Below, one piece after another: positions 40,775-49,881 of a stretch of DNA of 54,526 nucleotides. The position numbers and the translations under genes were made by a program. The notes below the pieces were generated by a model. It was not told the DNA's origin and searched no databases. It was given only the letters and a program-made list of their open reading frames with translations. The stretch's first letter is position 1; every line of letters begins with the position of its first letter. Source of the stretch: Pseudomonadota bacterium (GTDB lineage: Bacteria; Pseudomonadota; Gammaproteobacteria; Xanthomonadales; Rhodanobacteraceae). The stretch is taken from the NCBI GenBank assembly GCA_018241365.1, contig JAFEDX010000202.1, forward strand, positions 1 through 54,526, written 5' to 3'.

Positions 40775-42087
40775 AAAGTCTTCAACTGCAGCGCGGGTTG
40801 AATCAGGCAAGCGCGCCACGCCGGCAGCAATCCCGCCAAGACGCTGGCTACGATCGCCAAAACCACAGTACTGACCAGCATCGACACGTCCATTTGCGCG
40901 AGGTGCGCGTAGCCGTCGGGGCGCTGGCGGATACTCCATAATCCGAACTGCGCGATGAGCAAACCCAGCACGCCGCCGACCACGCCGATCAACGCGGACT
41001 CGATGCCGAACTGCACGAAGATGTCGCGCTGGCGCGCGCCCAACGCGCGCCGCACGCTGATCTCGCCGCTGCGGCGCAGGAATTTGGCCAGCAGCAAGGC
41101 CACGACGCTCAGCATGCACACCGCGAGAAACCCGACGGCCAGCCACATCTGCATCGACAGGTTGGCCGGAATGACTTTCTCCTGCGCCAGCCACGCCATC
41201 AACCCGTACAAATGCGGCGGCGCATCCTTGCGCGGGAAACGCCCGTGGGTCTGCTGCTCGTGCCAATAGTTGTCCAGGAACTGTCGATAGGCAGCGACCT
41301 TGGCGGACGTATCCAGCTGCACCCAGAACTGCACCCAGGTGCAGTGGCCACTGGTCAGGCTGTCGCCGCCGTCAGCGCCGTTGCCCCAGCACGAGGTGTG
41401 CCCGTTGACGCCGAATTTCACCGCCAAGGCCGTGTCCAGCGGAATGGAAAAATCGTCGGCGCTGCCGTAGATCCGATCACCCTTTTGCTTGTAGAACGCG
41501 GGCTGCGGGTGCCAACCCCGCAACACGCCGATGACACGGAAATCGGTGTTGTTGAGGTTGACGATCTGGCCAACGGCATCCGCGCCGCCGAACAATTTGC
41601 GGGCCAAGTCGGCATTCAGTACCACCACACGTGCACGTTCGCGATCCTGTTCCGCCGTCCAGCCCGACCCGGCCTAGAACGGCACCGCGAACATCCGGAA
41701 GAATTCCGCCGTGACGTATTGGCCGTCTTCAAAGAATGGATGCAAATTCGCACTGGCTGGTCGCACGGCCGCATATCCAGAAGCCATGGCGGCCTGCGCG
41801 TCCCCGCGGTGGGCGCGTAGCAAATTTGTCACATCGGTCCAGGTGAACCCGTCTGGCGTGTCTTGTCCTCCGGACTGCGCCGCATGCGACGCATCACGCG
41901 GATCCAGCAACGGCACGAACAGCTTGGCGCTGAGGCCCGGTACTGGATCACCGCTCATCACATGCAGCACCGTAATCATCGTCATGCTGGCGCCGATGCC
42001 CAGCCCGATCGCCAGCACCATCAGTGCGCTCAGCACCCGACTGCGGCGCAGGCTGCGCCACGCGAGAACTAGGTAATACGCGAACAT
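40771..42087 (-). pseudogene. MacB/FtsX-like ABC permease broken by an in-frame amber codon
   Basis: Read from the ATG at 42087 (after GGGGGTAGAG), the frame begins FAYYLVLAWRSLRRSRVLSALMVLAIGLGIGASMTMIT, a normal MacB first helix. It continues to FFRMFAVPF at codon 137, then TAG (41674-41676). The same frame resumes AGSGWTAEQDRERARVVVLNADLARKLFGG and runs 300 codons with the FtsX loop (SGEISVRRALGARQRDIFVQF) and three helices. Homologues have a sense codon where VPF joins AG, so this is a single nonsense mutation in an otherwise full 438-codon gene. It could be a true pseudogene, suppressed in the host, or a base-call error. Confidence 0.85.
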
Positions 42088-42169
42088 CTCTACCCCCAGA
42101 GCAGGCAAGCCATCGACGCGTATCCACCGCGCGCCATGGTCAGACACGGGCAGGCGACTGTGACTGCTC

Positions 42170-42186
42170 AAGCATCAGCGATGCCA
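42170..42186 (-). promoter_or_regulatory. Putative sigma-54 (-24/-12) promoter for the permease genes
   Basis: On the minus strand TGGCATCGCTGATGCTT fits the sigma-54 consensus TGGCAC...TTGCW, with GG and GC exactly 10 bases apart. It lies 83 bp upstream of the permease ATG and about 65 bp downstream of the palindrome at 42250, the layout of an enhancer-dependent promoter. Confidence 0.55.
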
Positions 42187-42249
42187 CCTCAAGGATTGGA
42201 TGGTTCTTTACGACAATCAGATATTTATCGGTTATCGGCAGAACCGCAG

Positions 42250-42283
42250 AGTGTCCGCGGACACTTTGCGGACAGCGCGGACA
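42250..42283 (-). promoter_or_regulatory. Enhancer-like TGTCCGC/GCGGACA repeat cluster
   Basis: AGTGTCCGCGGACACT (42250-42265) is a perfect 16-bp palindrome. GCGGACA is repeated directly at 42257, 42268 and 42277. Such a cluster upstream of a -24/-12 promoter suggests binding of an NtrC-family activator. The activator gene is not in the window. The rest of the 400-bp gap to cysJ shows no gene. Confidence 0.6.
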
Positions 42284-42487
42284 ACGCAATACACATCTGG
42301 CGGAACACGGCACGCACTGGGCATACACGGCTCCGCTGACGCCGGGATTGGTCCATTGGGCCAGCCTGCGAGCGCCGCGCGGCACGCGCAATATGCCGCC
42401 CTTGGCATAAGCGCATCGCATACCGTCCTTTCCGGCGACCCGCAGGCGCGGCGTACCGTGCGCACCTTCCCCGCACACGCCACGCCC

Positions 42488-44335
42488 ATGTCCGCCGCCG
42501 CCCAGCAACGCCTGCCCCTGCCCGAGCCCAAGGCGCGGCATTTGATGTCGCTGGCCGAATCGCTGGATGGCGCCAGCCTGTGGTGGCTGTCCGGTTACGC
42601 GGCGGGGTTGGCGCAGCGCGCGGCAGTTGATGCGATTCCGGCGATCTCCGCGACGGATACGCAGGGCGAAGTACGCTTGAGCATCGTGTACGGCAGCCAG
42701 ACCGGCAATGCCAAGCGCTTGGCCGAACAACTGGCGCGGCAGGTCGAAGGCGCGGGCATGACCGTGCGCCTGCTGCGTGCCGATGCTTACCCGTTGCGCG
42801 AACTGGCGAAGGAACGTCTGCTGTACGTGGTCATCAGCACGCAGGGCGACGGCGACCCGCCCGACGATGCGCGCGGGTTCGTGGATTTCCTCAGCGGGCG
42901 TCGCGCGCCGCAGTTGAAGGCGTTGTCGTTCGCGGTGCTGGGCCTCGGCGATTCCAGTTATCCGCAGTTCTGCGTCATCGGGCAAAAGCTCGACGCGCGG
43001 CTTGCCGAGCTGGGCGCGACGCGCTTGTTCGATATGGGCACGGCCGACCTCGACATCGAAACCGTGGCCGAACCGTGGACGCGGCAGGCGCTCGACTCCG
43101 CACGCAGCGCACTGCAGGTGCCGAACATCGCCACCAACGTCACGCCGCTGCGTCCGCATGCCGAGCCGGTGGAATCGTCGTGGTCGCCGACGCATCCGTT
43201 CACGGCCGAGGTGCTGGCCAACCAGCGCATCACCGCCGACGGCAGCAGCAAGGACGTGCGCCATATCGAGCTCGATCTGACTGATGCCGGTTTCGATTAC
43301 GAGCCCGGCGACGCGCTGGGCGTGGTGCCGCGCAATCCACCGGAACTGGTCGACGCGATACTGGATGCATTGCACCTCGACGGCGGCACGCGCATCGCAA
43401 GTGCGGGCGAAACGCACCTCTTGCGCGAATGGCTGTCTTCGAAGCGTGAACTGACGCGCCTTAGTCGTCCGTTCGTGGCCGCACTCGCCGCGCGTAGCGG
43501 CGACACCGCCCTGCGCGAACTGCTGCAACCCGAGCTGGGTGAAGCCCTGCGCGCACTGCTGGCCGACCGGCAACCCATCGACTTGTTGCAGCAACACCCG
43601 GTGGAGTGGACCGGCGAACAACTGCTCGCCGCGCTGCGGCCGCTGGCTCCGCGGCTGTACTCGATCGCGTCCAGCCGCGCGGTAGTCGGCGATGAAGTGC
43701 ATCTCACCGTTGCACACGTCGAATACGCAACTGATGCCGGTACCCATTGGGGCGCCGCCTCGCACTGGCTGGCGACGCGCACCGAAGGCGAAACAGTCGA
43801 GGTGTACCTGGAACGCAACGAGCGCTTCCGGCTGCCGGCTGACACGGAGCGCGACATCATCATGATCGGCCCTGGCACCGGCGTCGCGCCGTTCCGCGCG
43901 TTCGTGCAGCAACGCGCAAGATTCGGCGCGCGCGGACGCAACTGGCTGTTCTTTGGCAACCCGCATTTCCGCAGCGGTTTCCTGTACCAGGTCGAATGGC
44001 AGACGGCGTTGAAGAACGGCTCACTGCAGCGGCTCGACCTCGCCTTCTCGCGTGACGCTCAAGAAAGTCTGCACAGGGACGTGCGGACCCTGGTTGAACC
44101 CGCACCGCGCAAAATCTATGTGCAGCAGCGCCTGCGCGAGCAAGCCCGTGAATTGTTCGCCTGGCTGGAATCCGGCGCGCACCTGTACGTCTGCGGCGCA
44201 ACCTCAATGGCGCGCGATGTGGAAAACACCTTGCGCGACGTGATCGTCGAACACGGCGCACGCACGCCCGAAGCCGCCGACGAATACCTCACGGACCTGC
44301 GTGACTCGCGTCGTTACGCACGGGACGTGTACTGA
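42488..44335 (+). CDS. cysJ: Sulfite reductase flavoprotein (alpha) subunit CysJ
   Basis: A 615-residue FMN/FAD protein that passes electrons from NADPH to CysI. The flavodoxin domain (about 60-205) has LSIVYGSQTGNAKRLAEQLA and VLGLGDSSYPQFC. The FAD-binding part shows PRLYSIASS and the NADPH region MIGPGTGVAPFRAF, WLFFGNPHF and the C-terminal YVCGATSMARDVE, ending RRYARDVY as in CysJ. The ATG before SAAAQQRLPLP gives normal length, though the frame stays open upstream. Its stop overlaps the cysI start by one base. It is the first gene of cysJIH. Confidence 0.96.
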   Translation: MSAAAQQRLPLPEPKARHLMSLAESLDGASLWWLSGYAAGLAQRAAVDAIPAISATDTQGEVRLSIVYGSQTGNAKRLAEQLARQVEGAGMTVRLLRADAYPLRELAKERLLYVVISTQGDGDPPDDARGFVDFLSGRRAPQLKALSFAVLGLGDSSYPQFCVIGQKLDARLAELGATRLFDMGTADLDIETVAEPWTRQALDSARSALQVPNIATNVTPLRPHAEPVESSWSPTHPFTAEVLANQRITADGSSKDVRHIELDLTDAGFDYEPGDALGVVPRNPPELVDAILDALHLDGGTRIASAGETHLLREWLSSKRELTRLSRPFVAALAARSGDTALRELLQPELGEALRALLADRQPIDLLQQHPVEWTGEQLLAALRPLAPRLYSIASSRAVVGDEVHLTVAHVEYATDAGTHWGAASHWLATRTEGETVEVYLERNERFRLPADTERDIIMIGPGTGVAPFRAFVQQRARFGARGRNWLFFGNPHFRSGFLYQVEWQTALKNGSLQRLDLAFSRDAQESLHRDVRTLVEPAPRKIYVQQRLREQARELFAWLESGAHLYVCGATSMARDVENTLRDVIVEHGARTPEAADEYLTDLRDSRRYARDVY

Positions 44336-46026
44336 TGAGCGAGCCTTCCGACCTCGAGCGCATCAAGCGCGAAAGCCGCCATCTGCGCGGCAGCCTGCGC
44401 GAGAGCCTTGCCAATCCGGTGACGGGCGCGCTGAACGTCGACGACGTGCAACTGCTGAAGTTCCACGGCGGCTACCAGCAGGACGACCGCGACGTGCGCG
44501 AGGCGCGCCGGCTGGCGAAGCTGGAGCCCGACTACAGTTTCTTCCTGCGCCTGCGCCTTCCGGGCGGCGTGTTGACGCCCGCGCAGTGGCTGGCCATGGA
44601 CGCGACGGCTTCGCGCTTCGGTAGGCGCGGCATCCGCTTGACCACCCGCCAGACCATCCAGGTCCACGGAATAGAAAAACGCAACCTGCGCGCGGCGGCG
44701 CAGGCCATCCATGCGTCCGGATTGGACACCATCGCCGCCTGCGGCGACGACAACCGCAACGTGGTCGCGTCAGTGAATCCGCTGCTGTCGCGCCTGCACG
44801 CGCAAATCTACGCTCAAGCGCAAGCACTGTCGCTGCACCTGCGCCCGCAATCGCGCGCCTGGTACGAAACCTGGCTCAACGAACCACCCACCGACGGCAC
44901 CGAGGCCGAACCCCTGCTGGGCGACGCCTATCTGCCGCGCAAGTTCAAGATCGGTTTCGCGGTGCCGCCCGAGAACGACATCGACGTGTACTCGCAGGAC
45001 GTCGGCCTCGTCGCCATCATCGAAAACGGTGAACTCGCCGGTTACGACGTGCTGGTCGGCGGCGGCATGGGCGCCAGCCACGGTGACGCGAAGACGTATC
45101 CGCGCATGGCCAGCCTGATCGGCTTCATCGCGTCCGATCAGGTCACCGCGCTCGCGGAAGCCGCACTCACCACGCAGCGCGACCATGGCGACCGCAGCGA
45201 GCGCAAGCATGCGCGCTTCAAGTACACGGTCGATGACAAGGGTCTCGATTGGATTCGTGTCGAAATCGAACGACGTGGCGGTTTCGCATTGCAACCTGCG
45301 CGCGCGTTCGAATTCACCCAGCGCGGCGAGCGCTTCGGTTGGCGCGAAGGCGAAGACGGCCGCTGGCACCTCGGCTTGCGAATCCCGTTCGGCCGTGTCC
45401 ACGACAAGGATGGCGTCACCCGCCAAACCGGCATGCACGAGATCGCGAAGCTGCTGGTCGAACACTCACCGGATGCGCAAATCCGCCTGACGGCCAACCA
45501 GAACGCCTTCGTCGCCGGCGTGCCGGCAAACCTGCGCGAACGCATCGATATCATCACGCGTCAGCACGACCTGGCCTTGCACCGCAGCGAAACCCGCTTC
45601 GGGCTCAACGCCATCGCCTGCGTGGCGCTGCCGACCTGCGGCCTAGCGATGGCGGAAGCGGAGCGCTGGATGCCATCCTTCGTGCCGCGGGTGCAGGCGC
45701 TGCTCGATGCACACGGCCTGCACGACGAACCGATCGACCTGCGCGTCAGAGGCTGCCCGAACGGTTGCTCACGGCCCTACCTCGCCGAAATCGCCCTGAT
45801 CGGCAAGGCGCCCGGTCGCTACAACCTGATGCTGGGTGGCGACCATCGCGGCCAGCGCATGAATGCGCTGTATCGCGAAAACATCGTCGAATCCGAAATC
45901 CTCGCCGAACTGGACGCGCTGTTCACGCGCTTCGCCACCGAGCGCGAAACCGGCGAACACTTCGGCGATTTCCTGGTGCGCGCAGGCGTGATCGCACCAC
46001 CCAAGGCACGCGAGGCCACCGCATGA
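44335..46026 (+). CDS. cysI: Sulfite reductase hemoprotein (beta) subunit CysI
   Basis: A 563-residue enzyme reducing sulfite to sulfide with siroheme coupled to a 4Fe-4S cluster. Cluster cysteines are read in [17 protein letters not shown] (C-x5-C) and [19 protein letters not shown] (C-x3-C). Other hallmarks are [47 protein letters not shown] and [10 protein letters not shown]. It needs siroheme, whose synthase gene cysG lies 4 kb downstream. Overlaps of one base with cysJ and four with cysH show a coupled operon. Confidence 0.97.
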   Translation: MSEPSDLERIKRESRHLRGSLRESLANPVTGALNVDDVQLLKFHGGYQQDDRDVREARRLAKLEPDYSFFLRLRLPGGVLTPAQWLAMDATASRFGRRGIRLTTRQTIQVHGIEKRNLRAAAQAIHASGLDTIAACGDDNRNVVASVNPLLSRLHAQIYAQAQALSLHLRPQSRAWYETWLNEPPTDGTEAEPLLGDAYLPRKFKIGFAVPPENDIDVYSQDVGLVAIIENGELAGYDVLVGGGMGASHGDAKTYPRMASLIGFIASDQVTALAEAALTTQRDHGDRSERKHARFKYTVDDKGLDWIRVEIERRGGFALQPARAFEFTQRGERFGWREGEDGRWHLGLRIPFGRVHDKDGVTRQTGMHEIAKLLVEHSPDAQIRLTANQNAFVAGVPANLRERIDIITRQHDLALHRSETRFGLNAIACVALPTCGLAMAEAERWMPSFVPRVQALLDAHGLHDEPIDLRVRGCPNGCSRPYLAEIALIGKAPGRYNLMLGGDHRGQRMNALYRENIVESEILAELDALFTRFATERETGEHFGDFLVRAGVIAPPKAREATA

Positions 46027-46748
46027 TTCCCCCTGACCCGATCACCGCCGCGCAATCACCCGAAGCACTGGCCGAACTCAACCGCTGGCTGGGCACGCTG
46101 GACGCAACGCAACGCATCGAATGGGGTCTGACCGCGTTGTCGGGCGAGCACGCGCTGTCGTCCAGCTTCGGTGCACAGGCCGCCGTGTCGCTGCATCTCG
46201 TCACGCGCTTCGCCCCGGACATCCCGGTGATCCTCGTCGATACCGGTTATCTCTTTCCCGAAACCTATCGTTTCGTGGACGAGCTGCGCGAGCGGCTGCG
46301 CCTGAACCTCAAGGTGTACCGGCCGGAACTCGGCACTGCGTGGATGGAAGCGCGCTTTGGCCGACTGTGGGAACAGGGGCGCGACGGCATCGATCGTTAC
46401 AACCGCCTGCGCAAGGTCGAGCCCATGCAGCACGCATTGACCAAGTTGAACGTGCGCACCTGGATCGCCGGCATCCGCCGCAGCCAGTCGGAAAGCCGCA
46501 CCCGCGTGGATTTCCTGGAACTGCACGACGGCCGCTGGAAACTGCATCCGATCGCCGATTGGCGCGACCACGACGTCTGGCGCTACCTCAACCGCCACGA
46601 CCTGCCCTACCACCCGCTGTGGCATGAGGGTTACGTGTCGATCGGCGACACCCACACCACGCGCCGCTGGGAACTCGGCATGCGCGACGAGGACACCCGC
46701 TTCTTCGGGCTGGCGCGCGAATGCGGCTTGCACGCCGCGATGGGTTGA
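46023..46748 (+). CDS. cysH: Phosphoadenosine phosphosulfate (PAPS) reductase CysH
   Basis: A 241-residue enzyme reducing PAPS to sulfite with thioredoxin. Motifs are [15 protein letters not shown] (PP-loop), [31 protein letters not shown] and [15 protein letters not shown]. The catalytic Cys is in the C-terminal ARECGLH. The paired cysteines that hold an iron-sulfur cluster in APS-type reductases are absent, so it should be a true PAPS reductase. It overlaps cysI by four bases (ATGA). Confidence 0.96.
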   Translation: MIPPDPITAAQSPEALAELNRWLGTLDATQRIEWGLTALSGEHALSSSFGAQAAVSLHLVTRFAPDIPVILVDTGYLFPETYRFVDELRERLRLNLKVYRPELGTAWMEARFGRLWEQGRDGIDRYNRLRKVEPMQHALTKLNVRTWIAGIRRSQSESRTRVDFLELHDGRWKLHPIADWRDHDVWRYLNRHDLPYHPLWHEGYVSIGDTHTTRRWELGMRDEDTRFFGLARECGLHAAMG

Positions 46749-46819
46749 ATGGACGTCCAAACGGCTTGCACCGTGAACGGCGTGCCGTCAAGCTTGCGCG
46801 CTCAACCCGGAGAGTCCGC

Positions 46820-47986
46820 ATGGCAGGCAAGACGCGTCCGTCGCGCAAACCCGTGACGTCCACGCAATCCGAACGCACCGCGACGCGGGGCAAGCGCGCT
46901 GCACCGCCCAAGCCCGACCTCGGCGCCGTGCGCGCCCAGATCGACGGCATCGACCGCCAGATCCAGGCCCTGATCGCCGAGCGCGCCGGTTGGGCGCAGC
47001 AGGTCGGCCGCGCCAAGGGCAAGCTTGCCGCCGCAGTCGATTACTACCGCCCCGAGCGCGAAGCTCAGGTGCTGCGCCGGGTGGTGGATCGCAACGCCGG
47101 ACCGCTCGCTGACGAAGTGCTGGTGCGCTTGTTCCGCGAAATCATGTCGGCCTGCCTGGCCCAGCAGGAACCGCTGAAGGTGGGTTACCTCGGCCCCGAA
47201 GGCACGTTCTCTCAACAAGCGGTGTTCAAGCATTTCGGCCATTCGGCGAAAGGCTTTCCGCTGGCCAGCATCGCCGAGGTGTTCGACGAAGTCGCCGATG
47301 GCCGCGCGGATTTCGGCGTGGTGCCGGTCGAGAACTCCGGACAGGGCACCATCCAGTCCACGCTCGACCTGTTCCTCGGTTCGCCGCTGAAGATCTGCGG
47401 CGAAATCGAACTGCACGTGCACCAGTACCTGCTGTCGCGCGGCGGCCACCCTGAAGACATCGAACGCGTGATGTCGCACCCGCAATCGCTCGCGCAGTGC
47501 CGCGGCTGGTTGCGCCAGAACCTGCCCAAGGCTGAACTGCAGGCGGTATCGAGCAATGCCGAAGCGGCGCGGCGCGCGCGCAAGAGTGACGATGCCGCCG
47601 CGATCGCGGGCGAGAGTGCGGCGCACGTCTATGGCTTGAAGATCGTCGCGGGACCCATCGAGGATCGCACCGACAACACCACGCGTTTCCTCGTCATCGG
47701 TCGCGCGCTGTTCCCGCCGTCGGGCAACGACCGCACGTCCCTGCTGGTGTTCGTGCGCGACCAGCCCGGCGCGTTGTACCGCGTGCTGGAGCCGCTGGCG
47801 CGCCACGGCATCAGCATGAACCGCATCGAATCGCGGCCCTCGCACACCGGCAAGTGGCAGTACGCGTTCTTCATCGACGTAAGCGGCCACGTCGCGGAAT
47901 CGCCGCTCGCCGATGCCTTGGCGGAACTGGGCGATTTTGCGGCGCAGGTAACCATCCTCGGTTCGTACCCGGTGGCAGTGGCCTGA
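46820..47986 (+). CDS. pheA: Chorismate mutase / prephenate dehydratase (P-protein)
   Basis: A 388-residue bifunctional enzyme of phenylalanine synthesis. A basic N-terminal extension (about 30 residues) precedes an AroQ mutase domain (DLGAVRAQIDGIDRQIQALIAERAGWAQQVGRAK). The prephenate dehydratase domain follows (KVGYLGPEGTFSQQAV, VPVENSGQGTIQSTLDLF, RTDNTTRFLVIG with the catalytic Thr). The C-terminal ACT domain binds Phe (TSLLVFVRDQPGALYRVLEPLARHGISMNRIESRP). The ATG follows CCGGAGAGTCCGC. No serC or aroA is adjacent here; it instead sits after cysH. Confidence 0.96.
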   Translation: MAGKTRPSRKPVTSTQSERTATRGKRAAPPKPDLGAVRAQIDGIDRQIQALIAERAGWAQQVGRAKGKLAAAVDYYRPEREAQVLRRVVDRNAGPLADEVLVRLFREIMSACLAQQEPLKVGYLGPEGTFSQQAVFKHFGHSAKGFPLASIAEVFDEVADGRADFGVVPVENSGQGTIQSTLDLFLGSPLKICGEIELHVHQYLLSRGGHPEDIERVMSHPQSLAQCRGWLRQNLPKAELQAVSSNAEAARRARKSDDAAAIAGESAAHVYGLKIVAGPIEDRTDNTTRFLVIGRALFPPSGNDRTSLLVFVRDQPGALYRVLEPLARHGISMNRIESRPSHTGKWQYAFFIDVSGHVAESPLADALAELGDFAAQVTILGSYPVAVA

Positions 47987-48039
47987 ACCTCGCGCGCTGC
48001 GCAGCTGTCCCAACTGTATCGCCATCGGCAGGAGTCATC

Positions 48040-48549
48040 ATGCGCCGTCTGTTGCCGTTGCTGGTTGCATCGTGCTTGTTGCTGCCGGCCCTGCCTTCGC
48101 TTGCGCAGATCCCATCGTCCGCGAGCACCAGCTCCTACGCCGAGACACTGGCGTCGTGCCTGATCCAGGCCACCACGCCCGCGGACAAGAAAGTGGCGCT
48201 GCGCTGGGCGTTCGCAACCATGGCGCTCGATCCGGATGTCGCGGCGATGGCCGCGATTACGCCGGCGCAACGCGAGACGATCAACCAGCAAGCCGGCGCA
48301 CTGGTCACGGATCTGTTGGTGCAGTCCTGCAGCCAGCAGGTGCAGCAGGCATTGATGTTCAATGGTCCGTCGGCGGTCGCATCGGCCTTCGAGACATGGG
48401 GGCGCTGGGCGCTGACCGGCGTGGTCACCGAACCGCACGTGGCGCAGGGCATGGGCACGCTGCTGCAATACCTCGACATGGGCAAGCTGATGTCGTTGGT
48501 GCCGCTGCAGGGATTTCCGCCAGCGAGCAACGCCCAGCAACAACCGTAG
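48040..48549 (+). CDS. Small secreted protein, function unknown
   Basis: A 169-residue protein with a clear signal peptide (RRLLPLLVASCLLLPALPSLAQ). The start ATG follows GGCAGGAGTCATC. The mature part has two cysteines (TLASCLIQA and VQSCSQQVQQAL) that could form a disulfide, and a helical pattern (KKVALRWAFATMAL, ETINQQAGALVTDLLV, FETWGRWALTGVV). I do not recognise a named family. It is encoded 50 bp after pheA and converges on the CysB-like regulator gene. Confidence 0.75.
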   Translation: MRRLLPLLVASCLLLPALPSLAQIPSSASTSSYAETLASCLIQATTPADKKVALRWAFATMALDPDVAAMAAITPAQRETINQQAGALVTDLLVQSCSQQVQQALMFNGPSAVASAFETWGRWALTGVVTEPHVAQGMGTLLQYLDMGKLMSLVPLQGFPPASNAQQQP

Positions 48550-48640
48550 GAGGCTGCGTGCAGGCGACCATGGAGCTCTTGGCCACGGCCACCACCCGTC
48601 GCGACTGCCGTCGCTCCTGCGAGTCGCGAACCACGGACTC

Positions 48641-49621
48641 TCAGGCAGGCACGCGGTGCAGCTCCCGCCACGCGGGCGGTTCGGGCCATGCCGGCTCGGC
48701 GTTGCCCGCGACCACGCGGCGCAAGTCGATCGAGTCGATCTGCGGTGCGATCTCGTGCAGCAGGTGCAGCGCGTAGTCGCGCAGCACCCGTCCGCGCGGC
48801 AACACCGCCCAGGTGATGCACTCCGGCAATTCGGCCGGCGCCTCCAGCACGCGCAGGTCGGATTCGTCGGGCGAGACGGCCATCTCGGCGAGGATGCCGA
48901 CGCCGACCCCGGCCCGCACGTAGGTCTTGATTAGATCCGCGTCGTGCGCGGTCATGGCGAGTTGCATCGGCAATTCGGCCTTGTCGAAGGCGCGCCGCAG
49001 CGAGGACTCCGGCTTGCGCGAGGATTCGTAGCTCACCAGCGGCAACGCCGACAGCTCGCGCAATCCCGGCGGTCTGGTGCGCCTCGCCAATGCGTGGCCC
49101 GACGGCACCAGCACCACGCGTCGCCAGCGGAACAGCGGCACCGCGACGCCCGCCCCGGGCACCGCGCCGCTGGTGCTGATCACCGCAAGATCATCGCCGC
49201 CGTGCGCGAGCTGTGCGAGGATTTCGCCTTCGTCCGACGGATGCAGGCGGATGCTCACCGCGGGAAACTCCCGGCGCGTCGCCGCAATCGCTTCCGGCAA
49301 CACGTGACGCGCCTGGGTGTGGGTCGTGACCAGCGTCAGCTTGCCCTTGCGTTCGCCGCGCTGGTTCGCCGCCAGTGCACGGATGTTGGCGGCTTCATCG
49401 AGCAGACGGCGCGCATGGACCAGCACATGCTCGCCGGCCTGCGTCAACGTGGTCAGGCTGCGGCCCTTGCGGGTGAACAGCAGGAAGCCGAGTTCGTCCT
49501 CGAGCTGCTTGATCTGGCGAGACAGGCCGGGCTGGGTGGCATGCACGCGCTCCGCGGCAAGGGTGATGTTGAGGCCGGAATCGGCGATGGCGACGAGATA
49601 GCGGAGCTGGTTGAGGGTCAT
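48641..49621 (-). CDS. cysB: LysR-family regulator, CysB/Cbl type
   Basis: A 326-residue transcription factor. The N-terminal winged HTH has LRYLVAIADSGLNITLAAERVHATQPGLSRQIKQLEDELG. The sensing domain starts LTLVTTHTQARHVLPEAI, a signature of CysB-like proteins, which sense N-acetylserine or sulfate status. KTYVRAGVGVGILAEMA is another conserved CysB segment. It is encoded divergently from cysG and beside cysJIH, cysK and cysM homologues, so control of sulfate assimilation is the natural role. Whether activator or repressor cannot be told. Confidence 0.92.
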   Translation of the reverse strand: MTLNQLRYLVAIADSGLNITLAAERVHATQPGLSRQIKQLEDELGFLLFTRKGRSLTTLTQAGEHVLVHARRLLDEAANIRALAANQRGERKGKLTLVTTHTQARHVLPEAIAATRREFPAVSIRLHPSDEGEILAQLAHGGDDLAVISTSGAVPGAGVAVPLFRWRRVVLVPSGHALARRTRPPGLRELSALPLVSYESSRKPESSLRRAFDKAELPMQLAMTAHDADLIKTYVRAGVGVGILAEMAVSPDESDLRVLEAPAELPECITWAVLPRGRVLRDYALHLLHEIAPQIDSIDLRRVVAGNAEPAWPEPPAWRELHRVPA

Positions 49622-49783
49622 CCTAGGACCTATTCCCGGAAGTGGTCGCGAGTGGGCGTGGCGCGCACGCAGCGAAGGGCAGCATGGGCTGGCGACAACA
49701 CATCGCGAGGCGTTTCAGGCTCATCAGCATGGCTCCCGACTGGCAGCCAACCGGCTGGCAAATGACGCGGAAAGGCTAACAGA

Positions 49784-49801
49784 TGGACGTCCAGACGTCC
49801 A
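49784..49801. promoter_or_regulatory. Palindromic operator-like site in the cysB-cysG intergenic region
   Basis: TGGACGTCCAGACGTCCA is an inverted repeat (TGGACGTC/GACGTCCA). It can also be read as two tandem 8-mers, GGACGTCC and AGACGTCC, close to the MetJ box AGACGTCT. It lies between divergent regulator and siroheme synthase genes. A single copy of ATGGACGTCCA also occurs at 46749, between cysH and pheA. Confidence 0.4.
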
Positions 49802-49881
49802 TATCGACTTATAACGCCATTGCATGAGGGCTGTCCCGATGCGCATTTCCGCTTGCACGGGGCTGCGCGCAGACTTGCGCC

